A DNA stretch of 64,000 bases, from assembly GCA_944380775.1 (NCBI GenBank), contig CALWIP010000023.1, positions 62,001 through 126,000 of the forward strand, written 5' to 3'. Position 1 is the first letter of the stretch. Each line of letters begins with the position of its first letter. The notes beneath the pieces were generated by a model that had not been told where the DNA came from, did no database searches, and saw only the letters and a program-made list of their open reading frames with translations. The stretch is from an uncultured Clostridia bacterium. GTDB lineage: Bacteria; Bacillota; Clostridia; Oscillospirales; Acutalibacteraceae. Of this stretch, positions 16,568 through 26,256 are shown one piece after another. The position numbers and the translations under genes were made by a program.

Positions 16568-17537
16568 CGCATGCCCTCTTTTCTCCCTGGGGAAGCGCCA
16601 GCGTGCGGCGCACCCATTCTTCTGCGCGCGCAGCCAGCGCCGGGAACCCGCCCGGGCCGTCCGCCTCCAGCCAGTGGATTTCCGGTTCCCGGCGGAACCA
16701 GGTCATCTGGCGCTTGGCGTAACGCCGGGTTTCGCGCTTAATCTCTTCCGCCGCCTGCTCGAGCGTGCACTCGCCGCGCAGGTAAGGCGCCAGTTCCTTG
16801 TAGCCGATGGCCTGCGCCGCCGTCGCCGCGCAGGGACGCGAAAGGAGCGCGCGCGCCTCTTCCACCAGGCCGTTTTCCAGCATTTCATCCACGCGGCGGC
16901 CAATGCGCTCATATAAGACCGCGCGGTCGGAAAAGCAAAGGCCGACCCAGCACGCACGGTAAGGGGACGGTTCCCGGTGGGAAAGCGCATTCTGTTCCGT
17001 CATGGTTTTTCCCGTCAGACGGTGGATCTCTATTGCGCGCACCACGCGCACAACATTATGAGGATGGATGCGCGCCGCCGCCTGAGGATCCGCCATGCGG
17101 AGCGTTTCCCAAAGCGCCTGCGGCCCCTGTTCCTCCGCCAGACGGTATAATTCCTCCCGCAGGCCGGGGTCCGACCGGCTCTCGGCAAACTGTGTGTTGC
17201 GGAGCAGCGCGCGCAGGTAGAGGCCCGTGCCGCCCGCCAGCACCGGAAGCCTGCCGCGCGATGCGATCTCACGGATGCACGCGCCGGCCCGCTGCTGGAA
17301 ATCCGCCACGCTGAACGTCTCGGCGGGGTCCAAAATATCGATCAAATGATGCGGAACCCCGCGCATTTCCTCGCGGGTCGGCTTTGCCGTGCCAACCGAC
17401 ATGCCGCGGTAGATCTGCATCGAATCGGCGGAGATTACCTCCCCGCCAAGCCGCAGCGCAAGCTCTACCGCCAGGCGGCTTTTTCCCGAAGCGGTCGGCC
17501 CAACGACCGCGACGGCTTTCCATTCCTGCTGTTCCAT
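16557..17537 (-). CDS. miaA: tRNA dimethylallyltransferase
   Basis: This 326-residue enzyme adds a dimethylallyl group to A37 of tRNAs reading U-starting codons. It has P-loop GPTASGKSRLA near residue 13, DSMQIYRGMSVGTAKP, HHLIDILDP and GGTGLYLRALL. MiaB, which methylthiolates the same base, is encoded upstream in the same gene train. The ATG follows the mutL stop by one base. Confidence 0.97.
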   Translation of the reverse strand: MEQQEWKAVAVVGPTASGKSRLAVELALRLGGEVISADSMQIYRGMSVGTAKPTREEMRGVPHHLIDILDPAETFSVADFQQRAGACIREIASRGRLPVLAGGTGLYLRALLRNTQFAESRSDPGLREELYRLAEEQGPQALWETLRMADPQAAARIHPHNVVRVVRAIEIHRLTGKTMTEQNALSHREPSPYRACWVGLCFSDRAVLYERIGRRVDEMLENGLVEEARALLSRPCAATAAQAIGYKELAPYLRGECTLEQAAEEIKRETRRYAKRQMTWFRREPEIHWLEADGPGGFPALAARAEEWVRRTLALPQGEKRACDGP

Positions 17538-17538
17538 C

Positions 17539-19488
17539 TCACGGGATCCTCCCGAATTGTTTTTCCAACTCCCGGCGCTTTAAGAGGACGGTGACCGGCC
17601 TGCCGTGCGGGCAGTAACGGACCGGCTCCTGTTCCAGGCGTTCCACCAGCGCCGCAATTTCTTCCGGAGACGTGCGGTCCCCCGCCTTGACCGCCGCACG
17701 GCAGGCAATGTTGTGGTAAAGCCAATCCAGGCGTTCCGTTGTAAGATCCGTCTTGGAGTGGAGCAAATATCCTGCGATCTCCATCACGGCGGCGGCGAGG
17801 TCGCTGCGGTCCAGCGAAAGCGGCGCGCTGCGCAGCAGCACCGTCCCCGCGCCAAAATCCTCCACCTCAAACCCCGCCTGCCGCAGCAGGCCGGACGCCT
17901 CCAGCACAGCGGAATATTCCTCCTTGCTCAGCGTTACCGTCACCGGCTCGAGCAGCACCTGCGAATATGCCTGTGCGTTTTCCCGCTTCAGGCGTTCATA
18001 GAGCATCCGCTCGTGCGCCGCGTGTTTGTCAATCCACACCAGCTCGTCCCCCCGCTCCGCCAAAAGGTAGGTCTGGAACACTTCGCCTACAATGCGCAGC
18101 GGGGTGCGCGGCGCGGCTTGTACCCAACGCTCCTGCCCGGCGCCGTCCTCTGCGGTCTCCGCCGCTTCTATGGGCAGCGCAGGCGGCGTTTTCTGCGGCG
18201 CGGACGGCGCCGGTTCTTGCAGCCAATCATTTGCCTGGGCGGCTTCCGCCTGCCCGGCGCCGCTGTCACGCAACACGGCGGGCCCGTGCGGCCGCTCGTC
18301 ATACTCGATATCGATGCCCAACGGGCGGCGCTGCGCAATAGGCGGGACCGGGTAAGCGACGGCCTTCCTCCTTGTTTCTTCCACCAGCGGCGCGGACGGA
18401 ACCGCGGCGCGCGGCTTCTCCTCGGGCGCGGGCGGAACAATCTCCCGGGCAGGGGCCGCCGCTTTTCCCTGCGGCGCCAGCGCCATCATTTTGGGGGAAT
18501 CCTCCGTGAGGAGCGCCGTTTTCACGCCGTGATACACCGCCTCGAACACCGGCCGTTCATTGAGGAACCGCACCTCCAGCTTGGCCGGGTGTACGTTGAC
18601 GTCCACCGCCTCGCATGCCATGGCGAGATGGAGCACGCAAGACGGGTATTTCCCCACCATGATGGAGCCTTTACACGCTTCCTCCAGCGCGGCCATCGCG
18701 GTGCGGCTCTTGACATAGCGGCCGTTTAAAAAGAAATGCTGCATGCTGCGGTTCGGCCGCGCGGCGGAGGGTTTGCTGACAAGGCCCTGGACCTCCACCC
18801 CGTTGAGCGAATAATCCACCGGCAGCAGGCCGGAGGTGAATTCCTTGCCGAACACCGCATAGACCGCCGCCTTCAGCTTTCCGTCGCCGGGCGTGCGGAA
18901 CTGCTCCTTCCCGTCGCGGAGGAATCGGACGGAAACCTCCGGGTGTGAAAGCGCAATCTTATCGAGCACACCCGCCACCGCGTTCGCCTCGGTCTGGTCT
19001 TTTTTCAAAAATTTCATGCGCGCGGGGACGTTGTAAAAGAGGTCGCGCACAATCAGCGTCGTCCCCTCCGGGCTAGCTGCGTCCTCGCAGAGGACCTCGT
19101 CCCCGCCTTCGATGACATAGCGCGTCCCGGCAAGTTCCCCTCGGGTGCGAGTGAGCAATTCCACACGCGCCACTGCGCAGATGGAGGCCAGCGCCTCCCC
19201 GCGGAACCCGAGCGTCGCAATCGCCGCCAGGTCCTCCGCATTTTTTACCTTGCTTGTGGCGTGGCGCAAAAACGCCACCGGCACGTCTTCCCGCAGGATG
19301 CCGCTGCCGTTGTCCGTCACACGTAAGTAGGTGGTCCCGCCGTTGCGGATCTCCGCCGTAACGGACGACGCGCCTGCGTCAATGGCGTTTTCGACCAATT
19401 CCTTCATTACGGAGGAGGGACGCTCCACCACTTCGCCTGCGGCGATCAATTCCGCTACATGCTTTTCCAGCCGGTTGATTTTTCCCAA
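17539..19488 (-). CDS. mutL: DNA mismatch repair protein MutL
   Basis: This 649-residue protein has a GHKL ATPase domain (ENAIDAGASS, DNGSGI, RHATSK, GFRGEALASI), a Pro/Ala-rich linker (about 330-455) and a C-terminal dimerisation/endonuclease domain. The metal-binding motif reads DKHAAHERMLYE, where the usual second residue is Gln, and CPHGRP is present near the end. It should therefore be a nicking MutL, as expected in species without MutH. The start is the TTG at 19488, because AAGGAGG lies just upstream; residues coded before it read through that ribosome binding site. Confidence 0.96.
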   Translation of the reverse strand: MGKINRLEKHVAELIAAGEVVERPSSVMKELVENAIDAGASSVTAEIRNGGTTYLRVTDNGSGILREDVPVAFLRHATSKVKNAEDLAAIATLGFRGEALASICAVARVELLTRTRGELAGTRYVIEGGDEVLCEDAASPEGTTLIVRDLFYNVPARMKFLKKDQTEANAVAGVLDKIALSHPEVSVRFLRDGKEQFRTPGDGKLKAAVYAVFGKEFTSGLLPVDYSLNGVEVQGLVSKPSAARPNRSMQHFFLNGRYVKSRTAMAALEEACKGSIMVGKYPSCVLHLAMACEAVDVNVHPAKLEVRFLNERPVFEAVYHGVKTALLTEDSPKMMALAPQGKAAAPAREIVPPAPEEKPRAAVPSAPLVEETRRKAVAYPVPPIAQRRPLGIDIEYDERPHGPAVLRDSGAGQAEAAQANDWLQEPAPSAPQKTPPALPIEAAETAEDGAGQERWVQAAPRTPLRIVGEVFQTYLLAERGDELVWIDKHAAHERMLYERLKRENAQAYSQVLLEPVTVTLSKEEYSAVLEASGLLRQAGFEVEDFGAGTVLLRSAPLSLDRSDLAAAVMEIAGYLLHSKTDLTTERLDWLYHNIACRAAVKAGDRTSPEEIAALVERLEQEPVRYCPHGRPVTVLLKRRELEKQFGRIP

Positions 19489-19524
19489 AAAGCGCGCCTC
19501 CTTTCTCGCGCGGCGCAAGCGCCG

Positions 19525-22149
19525 TTATTTCTGCACCAATTTGCAGAGTTCAAACAAAAGATTCATACATTCAATCGGCGTGAGCGTATTGAGGTCCAGC
19601 GCCCGCAGGCGCTCCACCGCCTCTGTCTCGCCGGGCGGCGTGAAGCTCATCTGGCCCAGCCCCTCCTCAGGCGCGGCCTTCTTCCGCCGCTTGGGCGGCG
19701 AGACGGCCTGGCCGCTCTCCAATTCCGCCAGCACCTGCTTGGCGCGCCGCAGCACTTTGTCCGGCACGCCGGCCAGCTTTGCCACTTCAATGCCGAAGCT
19801 GTCGTCTGCGCCGCCGCGCACAATGCGCCGCAGGAAGGTGATGTCGTCGCCATGCTTTTTCACCGCGATGTTGTAATTTTTGACGCCGTCGAGCTGTTCT
19901 TCCAATTCAGTCAATTCGTGGTAATGCGTCGCAAACATCGTCTTTGCGCCAAGCTGGCGGCTGTCCGCAACATATTCCACCACCGCGCGGGCGATGCTCA
20001 TCCCGTCGAACGTCGACGTCCCGCGGCCGATCTCATCCAAAATGAGCAGGCTGTCCGGCGTCGCGGCGCGCAGGATTTCCGCGACCTCCGTCATTTCCAC
20101 CATGAAGGTCGACTGCCCCGCCGACACGTCGTCCGAAGCGCCGACACGGGTAAAGATCGCGTCCACCACGCCGATGTGCGCCGAGGCGGCCGGAACAAAG
20201 CAGCCGGCCTGCGCCATCAGGACAATCAGCGCGACCTGGCGCATGTAAGTCGACTTCCCCGCCATGTTTGGGCCGGTGATCACCGCAACGCGGTTTTCGC
20301 CGCGGTCCAACTCCACATCGTTCGGGACAAACGGCGCGCCGTCCAGCAGGAGCTCTACCACCGGGTGGCGGCTCTCTTTGAGCACAATTTTCCCACTGAG
20401 GTCCACCGCCGGGCGCGTGTAGCCGTTTTCCTGCGAGACGCGCGCGAACGAAACGAGCACGTCCAGCTGGGCGAGCGCCGAAGCCGTGCGCTGGATGCGC
20501 GCCATCTCTCCGGAGACCTTCGCGCGCAGTTCTTCGAACAGCTGCGTCTCCAGCTGGACCGATTTTTCATGCGCGCCAAGGATACGGCTTTCCAGCTCCT
20601 TGAGCTGCGGCGTGATGTAACGTTCGCAATTCGCAAGGGTCTGCTTGCGCACATATTCCGGCGGCGCCTGATCCTTGTAAGAATTCGATATTTCGATGTA
20701 ATAACCAAAGACGCGGTTATAGCCGATTTTCAATTTCGGGATCCCGGTGCGCTCCTTCTCCTGCGCCTCAATACGGGCCAGGAAACCGCGGCCGTCCGTC
20801 ATGGTCTCGCGCAGCAGGTCTAATTCCCTGTGGTAACCCTCGCGGATCATATTCCCCTCGCGGATGGAAAACGGAGGGGAATCGACAATGGCGGAATCGA
20901 TGAGCTTGCGCAAATCCTCCAGCGGGTCAATCTGCCGGTACAATTCCCGGAGCATCGTCGCGCCGGACGGCTCAAGCAATTCCCGGATGCGCGGCAAATG
21001 GTCCGCCGCGGCGCAAAGCGCCCGCAATTCGCGCGCATTGGCGGAACCGTAGACGATGCGGGTCAGCAGCCGCTCCATGTCGCTGATCCCGTCCAACTCG
21101 TCGCCGAGCGAGCCGCGCCGGATGCTGTCGCCCACCAACTCCTCCACCGCGTCCAGGCGGCGGGTAATCGGCGCAATGCCCACCAGCGGCTGTTCAAGCC
21201 AAGAACGCAGCAGGCGCTTGCCCATTGCCGTGCAGGTTCTGTCCAACACCCAGAGCAGCGAGCCGCGCTTTTCCTTGGCGCGCATGGTCTCCAAAAGTTC
21301 CAGATTGCGCCGGGCGTTGAGGTCCAGCCGCATGAACTGCGCCTTGGTGTAGAGGGCGACCTTTTCCATGCGTTCGAGCCCGGTGCGCTGCGTCTTTTCC
21401 AGGTAGCCGAGCAGCGCGCCCAGCGCGCGCACCAGCGGCTCCTTTCCCTCAAGGCCCAGCTGCTCCAACGTTTCCGCGCGGTACTGCTTTTTTACTGCCG
21501 CCGCACAGGCCTCCCCGCCGTAATCCGCGTCCGTCAGGCACTCCAGCGCAGCGCTGAGCCGGTCGCGCAGGAACGGCGCCAGTGTGCGAAAAGAGACGGC
21601 GTCCGGGTTGACAAGCACCTCGCGCGGGGCAAAGCGCGCCAATTCTTCCCGCAGCAACGGCTCGAGCGCTTCCTGCGAACCAGTCTCAAGCACGGTGCCA
21701 TGCAGCTCCCCGGTGGAAATATCTGCAAAGCAGATGCCCGCCTGCGCGGGGCCCGCGCAGACGGAGCACAGATAGTTGTTTTTCGCCTCGTCGAGCATGC
21801 TGCCTTCCATCACGGTGCCGGGCGTAATGACGCGCACCACATCCCGCTTCACCAGGCCCTTGGCCAGCGCAGGGTCTTCCATCTGCTCGCAGATGGCGAC
21901 CTTGTAGCCTTTAGCAACCAGACGCGCCACGTAGGATTCATAGCTGTGGAACGGCACGCCGCACATCGGCGCGCGCTCGCTCTGGCCGCAGTCGCGCCCG
22001 GTCAGAGTGAGCTCCAGCTCCTTCGACGCAATCTTCGCGTCGTCGTAAAATAATTCATAAAAATCGCCAAGCCGGAAGAAGACCAGCGTGTCGGGATTTT
22101 CCCGCTTCACCTGGAAATACTGCTTCATCATCGGCGAAAGGTCCGCCAT
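19525..22149 (-). CDS. mutS: DNA mismatch repair protein MutS
   Basis: This 874-residue mismatch sensor has the Phe-x-Glu mismatch-probing motif at F30-Y-E32 within GDFYELFYDDA. Connector, lever and clamp domains follow. The C-terminal ATPase has Walker A GPNMAGKST near residue 625, then a DEIGRGTSTFDG Walker B region and ATHYHELTEL. Length is standard for MutS1. GAGAGGGGG precedes the ATG. It is followed by mutL in the usual order. Confidence 0.98.
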   Translation of the reverse strand: MADLSPMMKQYFQVKRENPDTLVFFRLGDFYELFYDDAKIASKELELTLTGRDCGQSERAPMCGVPFHSYESYVARLVAKGYKVAICEQMEDPALAKGLVKRDVVRVITPGTVMEGSMLDEAKNNYLCSVCAGPAQAGICFADISTGELHGTVLETGSQEALEPLLREELARFAPREVLVNPDAVSFRTLAPFLRDRLSAALECLTDADYGGEACAAAVKKQYRAETLEQLGLEGKEPLVRALGALLGYLEKTQRTGLERMEKVALYTKAQFMRLDLNARRNLELLETMRAKEKRGSLLWVLDRTCTAMGKRLLRSWLEQPLVGIAPITRRLDAVEELVGDSIRRGSLGDELDGISDMERLLTRIVYGSANARELRALCAAADHLPRIRELLEPSGATMLRELYRQIDPLEDLRKLIDSAIVDSPPFSIREGNMIREGYHRELDLLRETMTDGRGFLARIEAQEKERTGIPKLKIGYNRVFGYYIEISNSYKDQAPPEYVRKQTLANCERYITPQLKELESRILGAHEKSVQLETQLFEELRAKVSGEMARIQRTASALAQLDVLVSFARVSQENGYTRPAVDLSGKIVLKESRHPVVELLLDGAPFVPNDVELDRGENRVAVITGPNMAGKSTYMRQVALIVLMAQAGCFVPAASAHIGVVDAIFTRVGASDDVSAGQSTFMVEMTEVAEILRAATPDSLLILDEIGRGTSTFDGMSIARAVVEYVADSRQLGAKTMFATHYHELTELEEQLDGVKNYNIAVKKHGDDITFLRRIVRGGADDSFGIEVAKLAGVPDKVLRRAKQVLAELESGQAVSPPKRRKKAAPEEGLGQMSFTPPGETEAVERLRALDLNTLTPIECMNLLFELCKLVQK

Positions 22150-22193
22150 GCGCGCCGCCCCCTCTCATGAAATCTTGGAAAAAAAACTGCGCC

Positions 22194-22598
22194 TCAGGAG
22201 CACCCGGCGCAGCCGGAGCAATCGCCGCCGCAAGAGGGCGTATAGTCGGCGGTGTTCGGATCTTCGCCCTGCGCGGAAAGCGTGAGGATCGCCTGGATGC
22301 GCTGCAACAGCGCGTCCATCTCCTCTTTGGCGGCGTTGTAGGCCGTCATATTCGGGTTTTTCATAATTTCCGCATAGCAGTGGCGCAGCTCGGCGTTATA
22401 CTGCTGCAATTTTTCCTCCGAGCGGTCCTGCTTCGCACCCTCGTTCTGGATGGCCATGCGCTTGAGATTAAATTCCCCAATCAGCCTTTGAAGCTCCGGG
22501 TCCTCGTCGCTGTTCTGGCGCGCCACTTGCAGCGCCGTAAACCGCTCGTCCTGCTGCAGCGCGCGCCCCAGCGCGCGGGCCAATTCAATCAAATCCAT
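22194..22598 (-). CDS. YlbF/YmcA-family regulator with C-terminal Cys cluster
   Basis: This 134-residue, mostly helical protein has the YlbF-family signature (LARALGRALQQDERFTAL, then LIGEFNLKR). It ends in a cysteine-rich tail with C123, C127, C130 and C133. In Bacillus subtilis, YlbF and YmcA work with YaaT in a complex that carries Fe-S clusters and affects mRNA processing and competence. The tail here could bind metal or a cluster. It lies between miaB and mutS, as the Bacillus homologue ymcA does near miaB. GGAGG is 8 nt before the ATG. Confidence 0.88.
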   Translation of the reverse strand: MDLIELARALGRALQQDERFTALQVARQNSDEDPELQRLIGEFNLKRMAIQNEGAKQDRSEEKLQQYNAELRHCYAEIMKNPNMTAYNAAKEEMDALLQRIQAILTLSAQGEDPNTADYTPSCGGDCSGCAGCS

Positions 22599-22640
22599 GA
22601 TTCATTCCTCCATTGTCATGTGAAAATGAGAAAATTCCTT

Positions 22641-24065
22641 TTATGCGTCTTCTTTGGGGACGCCGCGTAAGATCCAGTTTCGCGCCTGCGTGATACGCAC
22701 CTCGCGGAATTGCCCGATCCACGCGTCCGGCCCGTCCAGCTCGACGATGACGTTGCCGCCGGTGCGGCCCTCGAGCCGGCCGTTCCGCACGTTGCGGCTC
22801 TCGACCAGCACGCGCTCTGTGGATCCCACGGCTGCGGCGCAGCGCACGGCCGCGGCGCGCTCCTGCGCCTGGGTGAGTTCCTGGAACCAACGAACCTTTT
22901 CCTCGTGCGGCACCGGGTCCGGCAGAGACGCCGCGCGCGTGCCCACACGGGGCGAATAGATAAACGTAAAAAGCGACGTGAAGCCGACCTCCTCCACAAG
23001 GGAAACGGTGTCGCGGAATTCCTCGTAGGTTTCCCCGGGAAATCCGACAATCACGTCGGAGGTAAGCGAAAGGCCGGGAACCGTCTTCTTCGCGTAATCG
23101 ACCAGCGCAAGGTAGCGCTCCCGCGTGTAGCGCCGGTTCATTTCCCGAAGGACGCGGTCGTTCCCGGACTGAAACGGCAAATGCAGGTGCGGCGCGATAT
23201 GCCGCCCTGCGGCCATCGTGTCGAGGAGCTCCTTGGTCGCATCCTTTGGGTGCGAGGTCATGAAACGGATGCGGTAATCGCCTTCTACACGGTCGAGGCG
23301 GCGCAGCAGCTCCGCAAAGCTGACCGGGTTCGCAAGCGTCTTCCCGTAGGAATTGACGTTCTGCCCCAGCAGCGTGATGTCGCGGTAACCTGCGCGCACC
23401 AGGCTTTCAAATTCCTCCTGCACGGCCTCCGGCTCCCGGCTGCGCTCGCGGCCGCGCACATAGGGCACCACGCAGTAAGAACAAAAATTATCGCAGCCAT
23501 ACATGACGCTGAGCCAGGCCTTGAAGCTGCCGTCCCGGTGGATGGGCAGGCCCTCTACCACACGGCGCCCGTCCCCGTCTTCCCCGCGGACAAAGACCCG
23601 CCGCCCGCCGGTGAGCGTTTCAAGCAGCATTTCCGGCAGCCGGTGGATGACGTGCGTCCCAAACACCAGGTTGACAAACGGGAAGCTCTTGCGGATGCGC
23701 TCGGCCGCGTGCTCCTGCTCCATCATGCAGCCGCACACCGCCACCAAAACGGACGGATGGCGCCGTTTGACGTTTTTCAGCGCGCCAACGTTGCCAAACA
23801 CGCGGTCTTCCGCGTGTTCACGCACCGCGCAGGTGTTGAAAAGGATGAGGTCTGCGTCCTCTTCCGTGTCCGTAAAGCCAAAGCCCATCTGTTCCAGCAG
23901 GCCCTTGATTTTCTCCCCGTCGGCCACATTTTGCTGGCATCCGTAGGTACGGACATACGCCAACGGTTTTGGCCCCATCGCGCGCACCTCCATGATGCGC
24001 GCCACTTCCTCCGCGCAGTCCTGCTGTGCGCAGAGCGGGGACCCTTCCGGAAAATAACCGGTCAA
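22641..24065 (-). CDS. miaB: tRNA-2-methylthio-N6-dimethylallyladenosine synthase
   Basis: This radical-SAM methylthiotransferase of about 474 residues acts on ms2i6A37 of tRNA. The N-terminal cluster-binding domain shows TYGCQQN, FNTCAVREHAEDR and a CGC motif. The radical-SAM site is GCDNFCSYCVVPYVRGRE, and a TRAM domain closes the protein. The open frame extends 273 nt further upstream, but a good promoter at 24139-24167 puts the transcript start near 24132. The TTG at 24065, preceded by AGGGGG, therefore fits best; the N-terminal edge is moderately certain. Confidence 0.93.
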   Translation of the reverse strand: MTGYFPEGSPLCAQQDCAEEVARIMEVRAMGPKPLAYVRTYGCQQNVADGEKIKGLLEQMGFGFTDTEEDADLILFNTCAVREHAEDRVFGNVGALKNVKRRHPSVLVAVCGCMMEQEHAAERIRKSFPFVNLVFGTHVIHRLPEMLLETLTGGRRVFVRGEDGDGRRVVEGLPIHRDGSFKAWLSVMYGCDNFCSYCVVPYVRGRERSREPEAVQEEFESLVRAGYRDITLLGQNVNSYGKTLANPVSFAELLRRLDRVEGDYRIRFMTSHPKDATKELLDTMAAGRHIAPHLHLPFQSGNDRVLREMNRRYTRERYLALVDYAKKTVPGLSLTSDVIVGFPGETYEEFRDTVSLVEEVGFTSLFTFIYSPRVGTRAASLPDPVPHEEKVRWFQELTQAQERAAAVRCAAAVGSTERVLVESRNVRNGRLEGRTGGNVIVELDGPDAWIGQFREVRITQARNWILRGVPKEDA

Positions 24066-24138
24066 ACAGGCATTCCCCCTGTAAACCGCAGCGCGCGGAC
24101 GGGATCCCCCTGCCCGCGCTGCGAATGTTTTCCGTAAT

Positions 24139-24167
24139 ATTGTACCACATTTTGCTGAAAGCATCAA
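24139..24167 (-). promoter_or_regulatory. Promoter of the miaB gene train
   Basis: TTGATG (-35, plus CATCAA 24162-24167) and TACAAT (-10, plus ATTGTA 24139-24144) are separated by exactly 17 bp. It heads the cluster that runs to comEA. Confidence 0.8.
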
Positions 24168-24250
24168 GTGCAGGCCCACCGCTTGGGGTCCGTTTTCCCA
24201 AAAAGCGGGCGCGCGGTTTTCCTGCTCTCGCCTTTTCGCCCGGTTTGTAG

Positions 24251-24256
24251 TATAAT
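24251..24256 (+). promoter_or_regulatory. -10 box of the GNAT gene
   Basis: A perfect TATAAT lies about 80 nt before the start codon. The -35 region is poor, so the promoter may be weak or activated. It is divergent from the miaB promoter. Confidence 0.55.
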
Positions 24257-24336
24257 CGTCTTGTTCCAGCCGCGCGGGAGGTTCCCCTTTTGCGCGGGAA
24301 ACGATTTCCTCTTTTGCACAAGAAAGGTTGATGGAC

Positions 24337-25032
24337 ATGGATTTGACTGAACAGGCGCTTGCGTATCTGCGCGAGGACGCGCCGCTTCATATCACGATGC
24401 TGGACCCGATTGCGCGCGGCTCCGCCGAGATTTGCGCCGCCTCGCGCTTCGGCGTGCTGATGCGCGAAAAAGAGGGCGGCGCCTGGATGCTCTCCGCCGC
24501 TTCCGCTGCGCACGGCGAAGCCTTGATGGATCTGCTTCCACCGCTCCGCTCGCTGGTGGTATTCCAGGATTTTCTGGTCTCCCCGGCGCAAAAACGCTTT
24601 TCTCTGGGCGAAAGCCTCCCCTGTTACTCCGCGGTCTACCTAAAAAAGGAAAAAATCCCCTACGCGCCGCGCCTTTCGGTGCGCCATTCGACGGAAGCGG
24701 AGCTGCCGCGCATCAAGGAGACATACCACATGACGTCGCCCGCCGGCATCGACCGTGCGCACGAAAAGGGGGACCTCTACTGCGGATTTGACGGGGACCT
24801 CTTTGTCGGCTTTGCCGGACGCCACGCCGGCGGAAGCCTCGGGATGCTCGAAATTTTCCCGGACTGCCGCCAAAAGGGCTACGGCGCGGAATTGGAGAGC
24901 TTCCTTGTCAACAAAACGCTGGACGCAGGCTGCGTGCCGTACGTCCATGTGGTTGTCGGGAACGAAAAATCGTGGAATTTGCAGAAAAAACTCGGATTCA
25001 CCTTTGCGGAGAGCCTGGTGTACTGGCTGTAA
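24337..25032 (+). CDS. GNAT-family N-acetyltransferase
   Basis: The C-terminal half of this 231-residue protein carries an acetyl-CoA-binding GNAT fold: GMLEIFPDCRQKGYGAELES matches the beta4/motif A region with its pyrophosphate loop, and KSWNLQKKLGF matches motif B. The N-terminal half is a second, more divergent lobe. The acceptor substrate is unknown. The ATG at 24337 lies 9 nt after AGAAAGG; ATG 24331 and TTG 24328 are alternatives. It is monocistronic, with its own terminator. Confidence 0.88.
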   Translation: MDLTEQALAYLREDAPLHITMLDPIARGSAEICAASRFGVLMREKEGGAWMLSAASAAHGEALMDLLPPLRSLVVFQDFLVSPAQKRFSLGESLPCYSAVYLKKEKIPYAPRLSVRHSTEAELPRIKETYHMTSPAGIDRAHEKGDLYCGFDGDLFVGFAGRHAGGSLGMLEIFPDCRQKGYGAELESFLVNKTLDAGCVPYVHVVVGNEKSWNLQKKLGFTFAESLVYWL

Positions 25033-25038
25033 CCGCGC

Positions 25039-25078
25039 AAAGGCGGCCCCGCCGGTTTGGAGGGGCCGCCCTTTTCGG
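25039..25078 (+). terminator. Terminator of the GNAT gene
   Basis: AAAGGCGGCCCC pairs with GGGGCCGCCCTTT, followed by further T-rich sequence. It begins 7 nt after the stop codon. Confidence 0.8.
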
Positions 25079-25094
25079 TCTTTTTTGATGGGAA

Positions 25095-26144
25095 TTACTT
25101 CTGGCGCGCTTTCTCGCACGCCTCGAACAGGCCGTTGAGATACGCCGCGCCCAGCGCGCGGTCGTAGAGGCCGTAACCCGGTTTGCCCGTTTCGCCCCAG
25201 ATCATGCGGCCGTGGTCCGGACGGACATACCCGTCAAAGCCGGTCTCCACCAGCGCGTTGACGATCTCGTACATATCCAGGCTGCCGCAGCCGGAGAGGT
25301 GCGCGCGCTCCTCAAACGAGCCGTCCTCCATGATCTTGACGTTGCGGATATGCATGAAACCAATGCGGCCCATCGCCGAGTATTTGCGGACCAGCGCCGG
25401 GACGTTGTTGAACGCCGCGCAGCCCAGCGAACCGGTGCACAAACAGAGCGAGTTGGCAGGGGAATCATACATGGCAAGCATGCGGTCCAGGTTTTCCTCA
25501 CAGGTAATGATGCGCGGCAGGCCGAAGATCGGGTACGGCGGGTCGTCCGGGTGAATCGCCATGACGACGCCGCATTCCTCCGCAACCGGCATAACCTTTT
25601 TGAGGAAGATCTCCAAGTTCTTCCACAGGCCCTCTTCGCCCAGTTCGCCGTAGGCGACAAAGAGCTTTTTAATCTCGTCGCGGGTGTAGCTTGCATCCCA
25701 GCCGGGCAGGTTGATATCGTCCGTAAGCGGGTCGAGGCCCTTGAGCTGGTCCCAATACATCACCAGGCTGGTCGAGCCGTCCGCCGCTTTTTTGTCCAGC
25801 TGCGTGCGGGTCCAGTCGAACACCGGCATAAAATTATACGTCACGCATTTCACGCCGTATTTCGCACAGCGGCGGATGTTTTCGCAATACACTTCCAAAA
25901 GCTCGTCGCGGTTTGCGCGGCCGAGTTTAATATCTTCCGAAACCGGGATGGACTCCACGACGTCGAACACCAGGCCGTGATCCTCGCACTGTTTTTTCAT
26001 TTTCGCGAGGCTTTCTTCCGGCCAAACCTCTCCAGGCTTGACGTCATACACCGCGGAAACAATGGAGCGCATCCCCGGGATCTGGCTGATGTACTCCAAA
26101 GAGACGGGGTCCGATTCCCCATACCAGCGGAACGACATTTTCAT
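25095..26144 (-). CDS. uxuA: Mannonate dehydratase
   Basis: This 349-residue TIM-barrel enzyme removes water from D-mannonate to give 2-keto-3-deoxygluconate in hexuronate breakdown. Family marks are the [17 protein letters not shown] opening, [34 protein letters not shown] and the C-terminal [13 protein letters not shown]. The ATG at 26144 follows GGAG by 9 nt. The open frame extends to 26258, but that would begin inside the promoter. The gene stands alone; no kinase, aldolase or isomerase of the pathway is adjacent, while a likely partner reductase is at 1249-2100. Confidence 0.96.
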   Translation of the reverse strand: MKMSFRWYGESDPVSLEYISQIPGMRSIVSAVYDVKPGEVWPEESLAKMKKQCEDHGLVFDVVESIPVSEDIKLGRANRDELLEVYCENIRRCAKYGVKCVTYNFMPVFDWTRTQLDKKAADGSTSLVMYWDQLKGLDPLTDDINLPGWDASYTRDEIKKLFVAYGELGEEGLWKNLEIFLKKVMPVAEECGVVMAIHPDDPPYPIFGLPRIITCEENLDRMLAMYDSPANSLCLCTGSLGCAAFNNVPALVRKYSAMGRIGFMHIRNVKIMEDGSFEERAHLSGCGSLDMYEIVNALVETGFDGYVRPDHGRMIWGETGKPGYGLYDRALGAAYLNGLFEACEKARQK

Positions 26145-26256
26145 GCTGCATTTCTCCTTTTCCAAAAAAGTCCGGCGTCGGGTCCCCGGCCGCCTTGATT
26201 TTCCCGCGGGAGCGCTGTCCGCTGCCCGGCGGCCCTTCTTTTTCTGCGATGTTTTC

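Noticed and set aside
24066..24338. N-terminal extension of miaB by about 90 codons
   Set aside because: A good promoter for miaB lies inside it, and the extension reads as unstructured basic sequence.
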